From positions 1-20,161 of the IMG/VR virus record IMGVR_UViG_3300045932_000323: DNA of 20,161 bases. The stretch is one strand, 5' to 3'. The position numbers and the translations under genes were made by a program. How positions within the stretch are numbered: the stretch's first letter is position 1; each line of letters begins with the position of its first letter. Origin of the DNA: a virus. Below the pieces are notes generated by a model, which saw nothing but the letters and a program-made list of their open reading frames with translations, did not search any database and was not told where the DNA came from. This document shows, in pieces, positions 18,732 through 20,161 of this stretch.

Positions 18732-19091
18732 GTGCCTACCGAGCGCTGGACCATCACGGTCCCATCTGACCTCGCTGCAAAGGTCGAACTTCTCACCTTC
18801 GACCCGCTCGTGGGCCGACCTGAGTACGGCGCTCGGGCCGAGATCATTACAAGAGCTCTGCAAAAGTACGTAGAGCAGCTCTGCCAGCCAGAGGACGGCG
18901 ATGTAATCGAGACCCGCATCGCTGTCCTCTCTCGTGGCATCACTCGTCTACTTGTCTACCCGGGCAAGCTGCACATACCCGAGCTCAATGTGCAGCTGTC
19001 CCCCGATGATCTCCGCATGCTCCGTCAGGAGTTTGAGATCATCCTCAGGAACATGAACCGAGCTCGTCAAAAGGAGAAAGCACTTGCCTGA
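18732..19091 (+). CDS. Ribbon-helix-helix regulator candidate
   Basis: The 119-residue product starts at GTG 18732 with AAGGAG just upstream. RWTITVPSDLAAKVELLT (5-22) followed by GARAEIITRALQKYVEQL (33-50) matches the strand-helix-helix pattern of ribbon-helix-helix DNA-binding proteins, although the linker is longer than usual. The C-terminal 65 residues are unrecognised and may bind a ligand or partner. Such proteins often bind short palindromes as dimers, so the repeated palindromes in this window are candidate targets (inference). It overlaps the next gene by 8 nt. Confidence 0.6.
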   Translation: MPTERWTITVPSDLAAKVELLTFDPLVGRPEYGARAEIITRALQKYVEQLCQPEDGDVIETRIAVLSRGITRLLVYPGKLHIPELNVQLSPDDLRMLRQEFEIILRNMNRARQKEKALA

Positions 19092-19296
19092 GCAACTCAG
19101 TCCGTTCGAGGAGGTGATGTCGCTGCGTGCGCGCATCCTCGCTGGGGAAGAGATCTCACTCGAAGAGCTTCGCGCTGGCCTGGACGCAGCTCGTCTGGCC
19201 CGGTCTGCGGCGAGCGCTCTCACGCAGAAGGGCTCGGAGAAGCGCAAGTACAGCTCTTCTCGTGCGATCAATCTTGCCGACCTCATTCCGGAATAG
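19084..19296 (+). CDS. Small helical protein with LIPE tail
   Basis: The 70-residue product starts at TTG 19084 after AGGAGAAA. It is an alanine/leucine/arginine-rich helical protein (ISLEELRAGLDAARLARSAA) with a basic linker (SEKRKYSSS) and the tail NLADLIPE. The tail matches those of the 9842-10351 and 11280-11723 products. Next to a nuclease gene, it may be an accessory to DNA metabolism. Family unknown. Confidence 0.65.
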   Translation: MPEQLSPFEEVMSLRARILAGEEISLEELRAGLDAARLARSAASALTQKGSEKRKYSSSRAINLADLIPE

Positions 19297-19300
19297 CTCG

Positions 19301-20161
19301 ATGTTTCCGGAAACCATCTCCAACTCCAAGCTCGAGGATGCTCTCTGCTTGATCAAGTTCAGGCAGAAGTACATCGACAGGATCAGACCCGTCGGCAAGT
19401 CAGTCCACCTCACCACAGGTGCTGCCTTCGCCGCGGGTCTAGCTGGCACTCGAACCGCCTTCTTCATGAACGGGAAAGCGGAGGAGGCTGCCATTAACGA
19501 GGGCTTGAGGGACCTGCTGAAAGCTTGGGACATCGAGGAGGACATTACCAGAGGGAAGAAGAACCTCTTCTCCACCATCGACGCGCTCCATGTATACTTC
19601 CAGCGGTTCCCTCTCGGCTCCGACCCCATCCCTCTCATCCTCGGCCAGACAACGGTGGAGTTCGACTTCGCTCTTCCTCTCCCCGTTACGCACCCCGATA
19701 CTGGCCAGCCCATTCTCTATTCCGGTCGGTGTGACATGATCGGCGGGAACAAGGGCGCCCCTCAACATCTCTTCATCGTAGACGAGAAGACCACGTCTTA
19801 CCTAGGAGACAGCTGGGCACAGAAGATGCTGTTGAAGGGACAGCTCATGGGCTACGTGTGGGCAGGAAGGGAGCACGGGTTTCCGATCCTCGCTGCCTTC
19901 GTCCGCGGCATAGCTTTCCGCACCAACGATGGCTTCGACATGCCGGAGGTACCTCTTTGGTACAAGGATTTCCATATTGAGAGGTGGTACAATTCCACCG
20001 TCTCCAAGGTTAAGCATTTGGTCCGAGCCTACCAGGAGAATGATTGGCCCTACGATTTCAGCACCGCTTGCACGCAATTCAACTCTATCTGCCCCTACTA
20101 CAGCAGGTGCCTTGCCAAGAACCCCGAAGAGATCGACGGCTTTGCTGTCTCTGACAAGGTC
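19301..20161 (+). CDS. Cas4/RecB-like PD-(D/E)XK nuclease with Fe-S cysteines, 3' truncated by window
   Basis: The frame is open to the window edge (287 residues seen). ISNSKLEDALCLIKFRQKY (6-24) matches the N-terminal 'S.SKL....C..KF..KY' motif with Cys16. SGRCDMIG (141-148, Asp145), FIVDEKTT (158-165, Glu162, Lys163) and the Gln181/Tyr185 pair form the nuclease core. Cys257, Cys264 and Cys270 complete a probable 4Fe-4S set with Cys16. Such enzymes process DNA ends in recombination and replication. The His expected in the RecB-type 'G...H' motif appears to be Ala (TTGAAFAAG, about 38-46). Placement at the end of the early operon fits phage recombination genes. Confidence 0.8.
   Translation, partial: MFPETISNSKLEDALCLIKFRQKYIDRIRPVGKSVHLTTGAAFAAGLAGTRTAFFMNGKAEEAAINEGLRDLLKAWDIEEDITRGKKNLFSTIDALHVYFQRFPLGSDPIPLILGQTTVEFDFALPLPVTHPDTGQPILYSGRCDMIGGNKGAPQHLFIVDEKTTSYLGDSWAQKMLLKGQLMGYVWAGREHGFPILAAFVRGIAFRTNDGFDMPEVPLWYKDFHIERWYNSTVSKVKHLVRAYQENDWPYDFSTACTQFNSICPYYSRCLAKNPEEIDGFAVSDKV

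Noticed and set aside
1-20161. tRNA genes, CRISPR arrays, integrase or attachment sites
   Set aside because: No cloverleaf, regularly spaced repeat array or tyrosine/serine recombinase motifs were seen in the window.

Overview
The window is about 20 kb of a tailed double-stranded DNA bacteriophage (Caudoviricetes), or a prophage or metagenomic contig of one. The evidence is a leftward block of DNA-packaging, portal, scaffold, capsid and lysis genes facing a rightward block of small, mostly unrecognised genes that ends in a recombination-type nuclease. The capsid resembles the DUF5309 (SU10-like) group. The host is probably Gram-negative: there are sigma70-type promoters, a lipoprotein beside the lysis genes, an M15-type endolysin and a Tat-type signal peptide. 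I cannot name the host. I saw no tRNA, rRNA, CRISPR array or integrase.

Leftward late operon (about 9630 down to 1). A TATAAT promoter at 9632-9660 precedes, in transcription order: a membrane/coiled-coil protein; a small-terminase candidate; a PD-(D/E)XK nuclease that overlaps both terminase genes; the large terminase; a possible 22-residue membrane peptide; the portal; a small unknown protein; a lysis cassette (holin candidate, lipoprotein, small unknown, M15 endolysin); an FkbM methyltransferase; a small unknown; an acidic scaffold-like protein; the major capsid protein; and the start of one more gene leaving the window at position 1. Most junctions overlap by a few bases. Placing lysis and methyltransferase genes between portal and capsid is unusual.

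Central control region (about 9660-11157). A GC-rich gene (9842-10351, leftward) has its own sigma70-like promoter, a palindrome near its transcription start and a hairpin terminator, which is the layout of a phage 'moron'. To its right, 10661-11157 has no convincing gene. It has C-runs on the left, an A10/AT-rich patch, then about eight G-runs spaced roughly 10 bp apart on the right. This skew switch lies between the diverging transcription units, so it is my best candidate for a replication origin.

Rightward early region (11158-15703). Small genes, many overlapping or abutting, are mostly of unknown function. A hairpin family beginning exactly 3 nt after stop codons occurs in both operons, always oriented with transcription and with compensatory stem changes. 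It is the most distinctive undescribed signal in the window.

Envelope-type module (15714-18718). A second gene with its own promoter encodes a Tat-signal protein. It is followed by an acidic Cys4 mini-protein, a 28-residue membrane peptide, a small cytosolic protein, an overlapping membrane/secreted pair and a two-helix membrane protein. The window closes with a ribbon-helix-helix regulator, a small protein and a Cas4/RecB-like nuclease with a likely Fe-S cluster, cut by the right edge. A 40-nt palindromic element recurs at 48-87, 10706-10745 and 14799-14838. Three otherwise different proteins share the C-terminal tail D/N-L-x-x-L-I-P-E.
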